A stretch of DNA of 64,000 nt, taken from contig ML133451.1 of NCBI GenBank assembly GCA_003864495.1, forward strand, positions 336,000-399,999. The letters are read 5' to 3'. This document shows, one piece after another, positions 17,279 through 29,961 of the stretch. The DNA comes from Nemopilema nomurai (Eukaryota > Cnidaria > Scyphozoa > Rhizostomeae > Rhizostomatidae). A model generated the notes under the pieces. It was not told the DNA's origin. It worked only from the letters and a program-made list of their open reading frames with translations, and ran no database searches. The first letter of the stretch is position 1. Each line of letters starts with the position of its first letter. The position numbers and the translations under genes are program-made.

Positions 17279-17954
17279 TTGAAAATATGAATTAGAAGAT
17301 TTGGCGATGCATTTGTTTATGATTTTCTTTTAGCTTACGGGACATGCTGTTAATATATTCTTAAACTGTGGTTCATTATATGTGCAACAGGTACTTGTCT
17401 GCTGGTCAAACATTGGGAGAGTTCTCATAAATCTTAGTTGAAATGATATGTCTTGATGATACGTTTAGCGTTGCTTGGAAGAGCGCTTAAGGCCTAGAGT
17501 TGTGCCAAACAATCTTAAACTCTGTGCGGGTGAGGACGAAAAAGGTACACACTTATGAGAGCTTTTAGCCAAACTCTTTAGCTCCCAGTTATTTTATAAA
17601 ACTTTAATATTTAAGTAAATCTTGAAAAGTTCTACATTTCTGAGCATGCCAGGTTAGGTAAATGGGAAAGTGCTGTTTCTCCCAAATACCCTTGATGCAC
17701 TTTGGAAAAAAGCACGCATTGAAATTGGTCATACAAAGAATGCCTGATCAATAGAACTACTCATGCAACTCAAGCTATCAACAGCTTTAATTCCGTGCTA
17801 TGCAAATGCTTGTCCTCATTCTGCTGAGTAGAAAAACCCGACCAGTGACTCGATGGAAAAACCTGTTTATACAGTTTTTGATGACGTCCGTGAGCATTTG
17901 ATCACTTTAACAGGAACTTGGTTTTCAAAATAAATACAAAAGCGATTTGCAGTA

Positions 17955-18080
17955 CATGTTTTTTTTATATAAGAAAGATTTTTTAGAATCCTAGTACCCA
18001 AAAATTTAAGAAATTTTTAGAACTAAATAAATAGTTTTAAAAAACTCCAAAAAAATAAGATGACTCTGAACCAGAAAGAA
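17955..18080. repeat. Dispersed repeat, copy 2
   Basis: It matches 8690-8830 in order and orientation, including TTTAAGAAATTTTTAGAACTAA and AAACTCCAAAAAAATAAGAT-like words. It passes directly into the A-rich tract that follows. Confidence 0.5.
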
Positions 18081-19915
18081 CCACATTAAGATAAATTAAA
18101 TGTAGCAAAATGAAACGAAACCATAAAACCATAAGGAATAGAAGTAAATTAACAAAATGAGATGCAAAAGTTGTAAAAAAAATAATGAGATGAATAAAAT
18201 AAAATGATAAAGGAAATACATTAAATTGATAAAGAAAAAAACTAAATGAAATAAATCCAAAACTACATAGTAAGTAAATTACAATAAAAAGAAAGTAACG
18301 GAAGTAAAATGAACAAAAATAAAATAATTGCTGAAAAGATATGAAATGAAACAAAGTAAATAGAATAACCTGAAATAAAAGAACTAAATTAGAAAAAAAT
18401 GAAAAAGAGTAGAACAAATCAAATGAAACGAGTAGATAAAGCAGATAAAATTCATAAAGTAAGAGCCATGAACTTTGATATATTAAAAGGAAAAATATTT
18501 AAGAAATTAAATATAAGGAAGGGAAATGAAAACGTGAGATGATGTAAATAAAAATGTTCAATTGAAGCAGAATGAAATATGTTCAATTGAATAAAATTGA
18601 TGATAAACGTAGGTAATATATGAAAAAGAGTAGACAAGTTAAAAGAAAATTGAAAAAAAGGAAAAATAAAATTCAAGTAAAAAGAGTGAAGAAATATGAT
18701 AAAACAAGTAGGAATAAAAGAAAGCAAACTAAATAGAAACAAATATGAAGAAAATACCAATAAAATAAAAAAGGAAGGACTCAATATTCTCTTAATAAAA
18801 TTAAATGAAATAAAATCTGAGATGAAATGAAATATAGAATTTTAAAAAGTTCAAGCAAAATACTAGAATATAAGAAGTAGTAAATAAAGAGATCAGATGA
18901 AAAATTAGGTAGATAGATTGATGATATAATTAAATGAAAGACAAAATCAAGTTAAGTAAGTGATAGTATTATCAAATAAATTGAATCAAAGTAGATCATA
19001 TGAAAGAGATTTAAAAATTAAAAAGGTGAAGTAAATAAAATGTCGAGAAAAAATAATCAAAATTAAAACAATGAGAATAAAACGCAGTAATTTTTAATGA
19101 CAAATGAGAAACAAATAACCGAACGAAAAAGAAAATGAGGGTAATGAAATGAAATTATTTCAAGAAAGTGAAGTTTAAAGGAAAAAAAGAAAAGATTGAA
19201 AATCAACTAAAGGAAGATGATATACGTAGATGATAAATTTAGTGAAGTTAAAAAGATAGTGAAAAAGAAAAATAGGCTAAACAAAGATAAAAATTAAAGA
19301 ACATGAATCAAATAAAGTTGCGCATAAATTACAGAAAGTGGAACAAAATGGAAAGAAACCGTTAGAATAAAATAAAGTGAATAGAGTATGGTAAAAAGGA
19401 ATAGAATAAAAAGTATTTAACAAGAAGGATGTAAGTTGCAAATGATGAAATTTAAGAATAACAAAACTAAATTTGATGTATAAAAAAGCTATTAGGAAAC
19501 CGAAGTAAAATAAAAGAATGAAAATAGAAATGAAATGAATATCATGAAAAAGAATGAATTAAAATTGATTTATTTAAATTAAATTAAAAAAATGAAGTTA
19601 AGACTAATTAAAAGTAAATCAATGAAATAAATGGCAATAAATTTAGTAAAAAATGGAAAATGGAAAATGAAATCAATAAAAATGGAAAAGGAATAAAATA
19701 TCAGATCTAGTGAATAATATATAGATATTAAAAAGTCAAATAAATTTAGGGGAGTGAGAAATTATTATTAATAGATAAAAATGAAAAATGGAAAAAGAGA
19801 TTAGAGAAGAAAATGAAAGAAAATAAAGGATTGAAGCAAAGGAAAATAGAGAAATGAAATAAAAGGAATGTATAAAAGCGAAAATGACGCAAAATTCATT
19901 CAATTAAGTTTAAGG
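18080..19915. repeat. 1.8-kb A-rich, purine-biased low-complexity tract
   Basis: The plus strand is dominated by A and G in loosely repeated words such as AAATAAAATGAA and GAAATGAAAT. C is scarce and no strict period is visible. Long minus-strand reading frames here encode only F, L, S and I and are composition artefacts. It lies between GAPDH and PUS3 and ends abruptly near 19915. Confidence 0.85.
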
Positions 19916-20176
19916 ACTAATTTTAGAATGATTTCTTGCCTTTTAGTAAGTTGATAAGGCCCTTGTAAGTTTACGTTCACTCGGATTTGATTAAACCATG
20001 ATTATATTTGCTAAACATGCTTGTTTTCTAGATCGTGCTTGAAATCGAGAAACCGGAACTCCGTCCGCTCTTGAATTGGCAATTCAAAATTGCCGCCAAT
20101 ACGAGAAAGTCTAGTTGTTCTACGTCATCAACTGCCATCTTTTTGCAATTTTGATACTAGACTAGACGAGAACGAA

Positions 20177-23100
20177 ATGGCAGCGGAATTTGAAGGAAGT
20201 TTAGAAGAATGCCTTGGTGAAATGTCAAAGGAGGTACTAATCTCTTTATTAAACTCATGCTATAAGATTTAAACAAAACAACAGTTGGTAAACATAATTT
20301 ACATCGTCGAAGTAGCCAAATGTTATCTCTTCGGCCAGGGTCACACTGATCAAATTGGTCAAAGCATCACCCTCTCTATGATTTGCTGAGGTTATTCTTC
20401 AGGAAGACTGTGGTGACTAAATGGAGAGATTTTTGTGTTCTGTTGGCTTCATTTTCTCTTGGGAATTTGAAATTACTCAAAAATATATTTTTCGTGGTCG
20501 ATGTCATGGACAGAGTAGTTAATTTAGATTAAACCTTTTAGCTGAAGCTGTGAAGTTGTTCAATCTAGCAAAAAACGACTGTTTGAAAAAATGGGTGCAT
20601 AACTGAAGCTAATTGAATATAAATCAAATGAGACAATAAAGATATTAGTAGAGAGAGTACTGAGGTAAAAATAGGCACAAAGAATATCAATTTAAAGTAT
20701 CAGTTGGCAAAGCCAGTTGCTGGTCAATGAATAAGTATGCTTCCGTTGTGTTTAATTTATTCATACATTTCATTCCCAGTGCAGCATGGTAAGGTGAACC
20801 CCTTCTTAAAATTGCATGCAGTCTGATAGTGTTTCAATTTGCAAACTGAGAACTTCAACAGTTGTATCAAGTTCTATCATAACATCAAAATCTGGATAGT
20901 TTCAAGTTAGAGATTTTCTTTTTTCTGTCTGAGGTAAATGTAAAATTTTCCAGTATACAAAGTTTCAAACAAATTTGGATGTTTTACCAAAGATTGGACA
21001 GATATGTATTGTGAAGATGGGTGGCCCCTAAAACTAATGGAGATTTTCTGCTCAAACATGGTGATTTTTCATGACAACTGTTCTGTTTTATATTTATCAG
21101 AAATACAAAAATTGTTTGCAAGTTCTCATAAGAATCTGTATCATCACAAGATAAAATAACCTATAAGTGATCAATTAAATTATCATGAATCTTAAAACAA
21201 AGGGAAGACACAAATGCTCAGAATACCTTTTTAAGCTCCATCTATATATACAACATGTCTAATACTTGTATGACCATTAACAGCAGGCTCGCTTTTCTAG
21301 ATCATTGACTACTTGCAGGATCCTAAAAGGTCTTTGAAAATGAGGCTATTACAAATTTTTCAGTGCGAATTCCTACAGGTTTCTGTTTTTATAGGGTCAT
21401 CTTGTTGGCACAGGTCTATGAAAGGATCATTCAGGACCTAAAAGTCAATGTATTCCCATCTGAACATCATTTCCTCATTGTTGACATTTTAATTTGTTAC
21501 ATCAAATGTGTCAGCTATAAACTGGCGGTAAATGCCCATTTAGATAATCAAACTAAATTTCCCATAATTTATCATTTTTGTAATAATTTTCCATTAGGTC
21601 CTGAAGGTTTAACAAATATCATTAGATGAACAATAGCTCTTGTAAATAGAACAATGCAGGCAGTTAATCACCCTTACAATGCAATCTTCCTAAAGTTTTA
21701 TTTTTATGGTCTTCACTGTGTAATGGAGCTGTGAAATCAAAACCATGTTATCAAAAGGGGTCATTCTATAAGAAATTAACCAGAGCCTGAAAAAATTGTA
21801 ACCCTTTTGTCAAAGATTTAGAAACTTTTTTGCCCATCTCTTTAAGGAAACTTTTTAATTCATCCCAATGAGTATCATAATTTACCAAACTAAAGAGATG
21901 GGCACAAAAATTTCTAAACCTGTGATATGAGGTCTACAGGCCCTGACTGATTTGACATGGAATGACTCAAAGTGACAAATTCTTTTTTATTGAGCAATTT
22001 AAGCCTAGGAGATTAATATTCTATTTGTTTGCCCATGATTCAGAGGTTGAAAAATTTATACATATACAACAGCCATTTATTGATTTTTCAATTTATTTTC
22101 ATGATTTTTGTATGATTGTGATTTATGATTGTTACATACAAATGATAGATATTTTCACTGATTAGCTGATTACTTTGAAGTCTATTTGGTTATGTTGAGC
22201 CATGTATCATTTGCTTTCAAACCATCTACTAACTTTTGTCATGAGCTTGTAGCCACATTTCATTTCAGGAAATGGCATGCAAAATAAAGCGGTTGACTGA
22301 ATCAAACAGAATTTTGAGAGCTCAAGTTAAGAACCTGCAAAGAAAAGGAATTAAGTTTGACTACAGAAAGACAAATCAAAAACCATTTGATTTCACTCGG
22401 TACTTCATCAAGTTTGTTTCTGATTTGACATTTTAAGTATATTGGTGTTTGTACGAAAAATGTTTTCACTGTTGTTAACTACATTTTTCAGTTAATTGTG
22501 GAAAAGCTTCATTAAAAGTTACTATCTGCTGAAGGTGTAGATTTTTTATTTAAAAAACTTATTTTGCTAAAGCCAGGCCATAACTTGAAAGAAGCTCAAA
22601 ACTTGTCAAGAGTTCTAAAAACACTGTTTAGAGTTATCTGTGATCATCAAATTTAAGTAATCTAGTCCCATTAATTAATTGATGATTCAATATTTCATTT
22701 TTTTAATGCAGCTACTTTTCACAGCTATTGTATGGTTAAGCTTTCATTTTGATTGTACCATCATTAGTTGTGAAACTGAATGTAGACCATCTTGTTACTG
22801 GACCATCAGGAATTTTTTTTCAAATGAGCAACAGATGCTAATCTAAAGATAATTTCTTTAGTTGTGTGCAGCAAAAGATTGCATTGAAAGTTGCCTACAT
22901 TGGTTGGGACTACCAGGGATTTGCGTTTCAGGAAAATACTGAAAACACTATAGAGGTATTTTTTTGATTTGATTTATGGCTCAGTTTGCAGTCAACTTTT
23001 GTATTTTGAAGTGCAAGCACCAGGCTAATTATTCATAGGGTATCACATATTCATTATATTGAAACTCTCTAGTGATTCTATTCTCATAAAATTTTCCTAA

Positions 23101-26100
23101 AAGCCTTAAAACTTTTTTACACACTAACAAGATGCATGCTAGATTTACATACTTACATCCTAGATTACATGCTGCGATGAAAAATAGCTAGATTCCCACA
23201 AAAGATTGCAGCTTTTCACTGATACATACTGTATGCATTTAGCGCTGGAAAGTTTTTTTGATAGGCCAGGTTTTATTCCCTTCCGATATTTATGTAGACT
23301 GGCCGTAATATCCCAAGAACTTGGTTGTCTCCAGAACGCTGATAAAAATTCAGTTTTCTCTACGCGCTTTGCTTTGCGAATCCTTGTCTTCAAAAAAGAG
23401 ATTTCTCCGCAGGAAGTTCAAAGAGGAGATTAACGCCCGTATCGCTTTCAAGGGGAAGGGTGAAAGTATAAACTGAACGTTTACACGAATGTTGTAACAC
23501 GTTGCGCAGAGGCAAAAATGTTGGATGAGGTGGTCAAGTGATCCAACATTGTTATTATGGTCTTTTTAATATGTTGGATTTGACAATTCTAAAGCTTGTT
23601 TAAGAAAAATGTATCGATTGGACTAGCCTCGTCTTATGTTTTCTTATGATTAAGTTAAACTCTATAACAGCTTTCTATGCGATTAAGTACTTGCACAGCA
23701 TTGCACGCCAGTAAGTAATTGCACACCATTGCACGCCTCGACACCACAAGGAGTGTGATTCTTCGCACCCCTACCATTTTATTCCCAGCATTGCCTGTTG
23801 TATGTGTCGATTGTGCTTGTGTTTAGGTTTACTCTTAGTGCTGTAAAAATAATACGTTTTGTGTATTAATTAAACAATATTACGTTTTAAGCAAATTGTA
23901 CGCAAGCATATACGCGATTAATACGTGACCTATGTCTAATTAGAATGAAGCGAAATATATGTTTTTGGGTGGGAAGTAAAAAGTCCCTTTCTTAATGTTT
24001 TAGTAGGCGATTTATGCTGCTCAGTAGTTTCTGCAACTTTATTATGTATTCGTGCTCAACAAGCCAAAATGATCGGAAGTACCAATAAACTAGAATACAT
24101 TGTACCAATCAAGAAGCTGTCGTACTTCCGTTCTGGGTAATTCTTGATTAGATTGAGTTGCCATTGTAACTCCATTTTGTACGTACGATTCAGTGTGCAA
24201 AAGTGACAATTTGATTACTGTAACGGAGAGAATTAACGGTCGCAAAAATAAAGGTTTTTTGTATTAGCTTATATCTGGGTCCTTGCCTCAGTCATCGTGC
24301 GTAATCATTAGGTTATTTATGTAGGAAACCATAGCAGTCGTCCTTAAATAACAGTGCAGGCAGCATAAATGTCACATCCCAATTTCAGAGAAAATTTGAT
24401 AAACGTCCGACTTGTTCGCAGTTTTTGGTAGTCTTTAAATTTCATATCATGATAATTTTACTTTGCTGCCTTTTGGCATACATGTCTGAGTTACGTGAGA
24501 GTCTTCGTTCTTGTTGTTTCCCCCAGCATGAACTATTCGCTGCCCTGCAGAAGACTTGCTTGATAGAAAGTAGGGAGTCATGTTGCTACTCAAGGTGTGG
24601 CCGAACTGACAAAGGAGTGAGTGCGTTCGGACAGGTAAACATGTGCAAACTTTTTATCTGATGCGGAAGTCAATCAAGATTCAATCGTTTTTTCCAGAGT
24701 CGAAACCTGCTTTTGCAATATAAAATGTTGAATATAAGTTTCTCGTTTATCATAGGTTATTTCCTTGAGGGTGAGGGCTGGAAAAACAAATTCAGGTTCT
24801 TTTATTTACGTACTTTATTACGTACATATTCATTATTATGTTATATTAATATGCTCAAGACTTTGCGAGTTTCATGTGGATGCTGTCTAGTTCAGTTGGT
24901 TTAGGAAGTTCAGTTGGTGCGCATCAGTTGTAACATTACCAGTCTCGTACCACTGTATTTCCAAACTACTGATCACTATATCCTTTTGCGTGACATAAAA
25001 TGAATGAAATTGTAACATTGTCCTCCGACGCACCTGATGTATAACCTTGATCCCTCTGACCTTGAGCATTGATGATGATGCATTTGTAATCCTGACCCAC
25101 GAAAATAGCAAAGCTTGACGTAGCTCATCCAGGATTTTATGACTGTACTTGCCTTCAAATTCTAGTACTGTCTCACCATTTTTTCCAATTCACATGTCCA
25201 TCAATGTTCTCAATTGCCTTTTAAGCCAATGATGCTCTCCCAAATGTTAATGATAGATGCACAGATAGTTTAGTTGACAGAAAGACAGGTCAAATAGCTA
25301 GATGTCAGCTTACGCTGAAGAGAAAGAGGACCATAATTTGTTATATGATCAGGCAGTATAATCATGTTGCAAAACATTCCTGTAGCACATTGTCCTGGTT
25401 ATTTCTCCCCCAATCCGTTGAAAAGATGGCCTACAGAAGAGCCCGTAAATAAGAATTTGTAGTAAAGTGAAAGGAAAAGAATTTTCGGGATGTAAACTCG
25501 ATATTTACAACGAATGTTTTCTGTAATCCAGAAGGTTTTTGATAGTATATCGGTTCTCTGTTGACCTATTTTGCCGTCTCCATGAAAACCAAAAACGCGG
25601 TCATTAAGGTAAGCGTTGCTTCTCGGCCGTTTTCAGCGTCGAAGAAGAGAGAATTCAACCGAGCAAAAATGATTTCAGTTAAAAAATAAACACAACCTGG
25701 TCGCGCATTAACATTTTTAGCAGGCTAGAAGCATACCAAGCATAAGATGCTTGTCCAAACTATACTTTTGTGCAATTTTTGTACCTTGAAGAGAAAAATC
25801 TTGTTGATTGGCGAAAAGATTAATGAAAGTTGAACGTGCAGGAGCTACCAAATTGTGCCCAGGGTAGTCTCTGAAAAAAACGTAGAAGTATTTTATCGTA
25901 AGCATATTTTGCACTTCTCATTTTTTCGGATAGGTTTCATACAAGGAAGGTCCTTTATATCTAGGATAGAAGCTACTTGATTTTTTATCCCTGCATAGTT
26001 GGTGTGTTCTTCGAAGTGACTATCGAAGAATGTGAAAGCTTTAGCATCTTTTGGCGGTGGTAATGTTAATTTTTCACCATCGATATTTAAACGTCGCGAA

Positions 26101-29100
26101 TACTTTGTCGGTTCAAATCTTATTTTGAATCTTGAAAGTGCTGTAGTTTAATATTATATTTTGTATGGTGTATTTTCATTACTTTACTTCCTAGTTTCTG
26201 GAATCAATTACGTTAAATCACTCAACCAGGTGCTGCCACGAGATATTCGAATTTTATCTTGGGCTCCTGTTGCTGAGGATTTCGATGCGAGGTGATTGTT
26301 GACCTTTGTCTTCCACTTTCCTATCCTTGATAATACCGTGTTATGCAAGTAATATAATGAGTTGTTGCGCTCTAATTACGCTTTTCTTTTTCTAGGTTCC
26401 GTTGCTGCAATCGCACTTACAAGTATTTCTTTCCTTTGGCAAATCTTGATATCAAGGTTATCACCTATTTCTCACCTAAGAAAATTTGTAATTCTTTTCT
26501 ACTTCGTTTTCCCTTATTTGTATAATTGGCGTTTGCCTTGCCACACGATATCATCCACCCAATCAATGAAGTCGATCGCGGACATATCTTATTGTGGTAG
26601 CATGTAATTTGGGCAGAGTTATTTTGATATTTTTGTAGAGATTTAAACCTTTATGGTCAGAAGCCCTCGGCCAATTATAGTTTTCTGCTACTTGGGCTGC
26701 CGTTCTAGTACTTTTGTAAAGTCCAGTTGTTTTGTATTTTGTGATTTAGATGTAATAGGTTACATTTTTTCCGACTTTAATTATCTCTTCTGTCATTGTG
26801 CATCTCAGCTTTCAGACATTTTTCTCCATTATGCTTCTAATAGAAATATGCTTATTCGGTCATCTTTAGGCGATGGGGGAAGCCTCCAGAAAACTTATTG
26901 GTGAGCACGATTTTCGAAATTTCTGCAAGGTATTTTTAGATGCTTGGTTTCCAAAGTTTTAAATTTTTACTTTTTAAATATTTTTTTGTAATTAGCTGTT
27001 CTTTTTTATTTAAGATCTTTTTCCTACACCTGAGATTTTATCAAAGTGTTTTGTCGTTGCGCATTTTGTTGAGGTCTGTTACCATTAAATTAAAACATAC
27101 CTTAAATTTTCAGGTGGATGTTGGCAACAATGTTAATCATTTTATTAGAAAGATTGAATCGATACAGATTAGTCCTTGCGACATGAATACGAAAGGGTAC
27201 ACATCTATATAGTACATCATGTATTGCGTGCTTCAAAGTCGGACTAAACCCCGACTGCTCTTCAATGATTTTTTGTCATTTTGTAAATATCAAGACTTCG
27301 CACTTTGTGATATTAAACACCTGAAGCTTTTAGTTAAGGAAAGCGAACGAATGTCAATCGTTAATTAACTATTGATTGTTAATCAACCAGAACTGGTTAG
27401 TCGATCACAATGATTTTTCAGCTTACAAACAATGATAGCAGGGTACGGTAGAAGAGGCGTTTCCTAAATTTTCCTTCGGCATTATGGAATGCTGATATTG
27501 TTTGTTCCGTTGTGTTTGATCAGTCCTAATTTGGTGCAGTTCAGGTAACATTTCTAATTGTGATTCCACTCAAAGGGCCAATGGCGAGAAAGACCAAATG
27601 TTTGAGATAACCATATGTGGACTGGCATTTCTTTGGCACCAAGTGCGATGCATGGTTTCGGTATTATTCCTAGTTGGACTCCATTTAGAGAGTGTAGAGG
27701 TTAGCTTCTTTTTATTTAAACGAGACTTTGCAATAATTGCATTTATCTGACGTTCCCACATTTGCAGTAGCATTTGTATGGAGAAGCTTCTATTTGTAAT
27801 CGAAAATGTGTAATTGTTGTATTGAAATGACTGTTAGCATTGCAAGTTTTAATGAGTGGCCGACCGTCTCTTTACTACGAGACCCAATTCAACCTTGGCT
27901 CCAACGATGCCACTGCATGTATCTGTAAAACCATGGCTCCTACGGTGTCATTGTAATGCTCTCGAGCAGTTTCACTGTCATGTTTTGCATTTTGCATTCT
28001 CTACACACCTTTCAAAGACGGAGAAATTGTGGCATGCGAAGTATCACTTTCATGATACTAGCTCTGTTTCTGTCTTCTGTACGCTATGCATTTTGCTAGG
28101 TAAAATGGTACGAAAGTCATCTTAAGTGTGACTCGTGAGGTTAACGTGGTGCGACTCTATTTTACGCAGGTCATTGATCGCCTTTTGGACATCGAAGCGC
28201 AGCCTAGAAAGCCGCAATACTCCATGGTCTCAGGTACCGTAAGGTTTCCTTTCCGGCATCACAATTACCATGGCTGGTTGCTTTATGATTTTGCGGCGAA
28301 GTTAGCCTTCGAAAATTCTACTGATCTTACTAACTGATACTAGCTTTCTTTGAGCGTGATAATATTTCATCTTACAGAAATCCCTCTTGTGTTATATGAC
28401 TGTTCATTTGACGCGATCAACTGGATGTTTGAAACAGGTAGGCTTCATGTCTTACTTCCTTGTCAAATCCTTACCAATTCATGCGCGAATCAGCAGCTCC
28501 AGGTGGTCCAGTCTTCCTAGGTAGGCTACCAGATGGCAATTATGCTAACGTTTCTATTTTAGATCAATTAGAAAGTACTGCTAGACAGTTTAGAGACTGC
28601 TGGACCGAAGCGGCCGTCAGGTAATCAGGTCTCTAATGAGATCAGACTTCATGTTCTATACCATATGTTCTGATGTCTGTGTCATAAATTTAGCATGGCA
28701 AATCTTTCAATTCAGATGTGCTACTTTTTGCTGTGTCGCTCAACGTGTGTTTATACTATGTGTTTGTTTTTCACGCACACGAATTCGATAGAGATTTTGT
28801 TGTTTTTCACGCACACGAATTCGAAAGAGAGTTTGTTGTTTTTCACGCACACGAATTCGATAGAGAGTTTGTTGTTTTTCACGCACACGAATTCGATAGA
28901 GAGTTTGTTGTTTTTCACGCACACGAATTCGATAGAGAGTTTGTTGTTTTTCACGCACACGAATTCGATAGAGAGTTTGTTGTTTTTCACGCACACGAAT
29001 TCGATAGAGAGTTTGTTGTTTTTCACGCACACGAATTCGATAGAGAGTTTGTTGTTTTTCACGCACACGAATTCGATAGAGAGTTTGTTGTTTTTCCCAG

Positions 29101-29961
29101 GAATCTTTAGCTGCTTTAGTTATCTAGTTTATAGTTTGTGTGCCAGCTACACTGACTCTGAGCACAAATTATAATTTACACATGTAGATATACACTGTTC
29201 TTCTTGAAAATGATATTAACAGGGACTGCAAGAGTTCATTGTTTTTATCAGAATCTTTAGCTATTTTAGTGTTTTTCAAATCGTTCATTAGTTTTTTCTG
29301 ATGGTTTCGAAGGAAGTCATTGCTTGAGAAGATAACGAAAGATTTGCACACTCATCTTGCGGGAGAGGACAATGGTTGCTTTGAAGAGGCCGTCTTGCCG
29401 CTAATGACTGGTCACAGGGCTAGGAACTATAGGCCACTTGTCACACGGCCCGTTTGCGGTACAGTCTCTTGCTTCATTGCCTAGGCGATAGGCTGCAACT
29501 TGCTTATTTGATCGACGTTATTAGGAACGTTTGTTCTTTAGTATTTCTGTTGGGTGATAACGTATACTAATTTTGTTAGGACAGAGCTTTTGTTGGATAC
29601 GCAGTCCTTCGTTTTGATTAAGTTTAAATGCATGAACCTTTGAATAATGTTTCCTAGATTTCTAACGATACGACGTTGTTTTTAAATGCCATTTTTTCAA
29701 TTGGATTCAGTAAGGTTCCTTTTTAATGGCAAATATAAATGGTCGACAGTTTTATGAAGCATTTCTTCTTATTATCATTGTCGGCTGCACGAAATTTCGT
29801 TACTATTGTTATTTTCAGCTGAGGCAAGATATTGCTGTTTTCTCGACTGTTCACTATTAAGAAATGTTTCTTCTTCAGATGGACTTGAAAGGCACCTCGA
29901 GAAACAAGCAGTCAAGCGGAGAAGACTCGAAGAAAAACACGAGAAAGCACTAAAGGATTAG
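20177..29961 (+). CDS. PUS3: tRNA pseudouridine synthase PUS3 (Deg1/TruA family), complete, 15 exons
   Basis: Predicted to make pseudouridine at tRNA anticodon-arm positions 38/39. Exons: 20177-20233, 22269-22399, 22862-22955, 24527-24634, 24756-24795, 26195-26291, 26396-26456, 26870-26929, 27114-27196, 27576-27699, 28170-28233, 28378-28437, 28563-28620, 29313-29458, 29879-29961. They sum to 1,266 bases, 421 residues, against 481 in human. The N-terminus is a short coiled coil, then KPFDFTR. VAYIGWDYQGFAFQENT begins the catalytic domain. CGRTDKGVSAFGQ holds the catalytic Asp, about residue 122. VLPRDIRILSWAPV, HDFRNFCK, WHQVRCM and KPQYSM follow as in PUS3. The C-terminus keeps ARNYRPLVTRPVC and a basic tail. 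The start is the first ATG of the frame. Exon 5 is only 40 bases. Several introns carry repeats. Confidence 0.94.
23236..23797. mobile_element. 5'-truncated copy of the 17-bp-TIR MITE (PUS3 intron 3)
   Basis: Similar to 12953-13527 in the same orientation, including GCTTTGCTTTGCGAATCCTT and the intact right terminus ATTCCCAGCATTGCCTG at 23781-23797. I found no left terminus upstream, so the copy is truncated or the rest has decayed. Confidence 0.7.
28762..29090. repeat. Tandem array of nine 36-bp units (PUS3 intron 13)
   Basis: Nine head-to-tail copies of a 36-bp unit with core CACGCACACGAATTCG. The last seven are essentially identical and the first two differ by a base or two. Because 36 is divisible by three and the unit lacks stops, frames stay open on both strands (12-residue repeats such as VVFHAHEFDREF). 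The array lies between exon 13 (ends 28620) and exon 14 (starts 29313), so it is intronic and the frames are not expected to be translated. Confidence 0.95.

Noticed and set aside
18037..18784. Minus-strand frames of 126 and 110 residues rich in F, L, S and I
   Set aside because: They lie in the A-rich tract and simply reflect T-rich composition on the minus strand; no motif and no splice context.
23797..24370. Solo LTR after the truncated MITE in PUS3 intron 3
   Set aside because: It starts TGTATGTG and later has AATAAAGG, which looks LTR-like, but I found no matching CA end with a flanking 4-6 bp duplication and no second copy.
28762..29090. CRISPR-like array
   Set aside because: The 36-bp units are contiguous with no spacers, and the setting is an animal intron.
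28718..29174. Long repeat-encoded proteins (FHAHEFDRE and FFTHTNSIE types) on both strands
   Set aside because: They arise from a stop-free 36-bp unit inside a PUS3 intron. Several frames on both strands are open at once, which marks composition and not coding.
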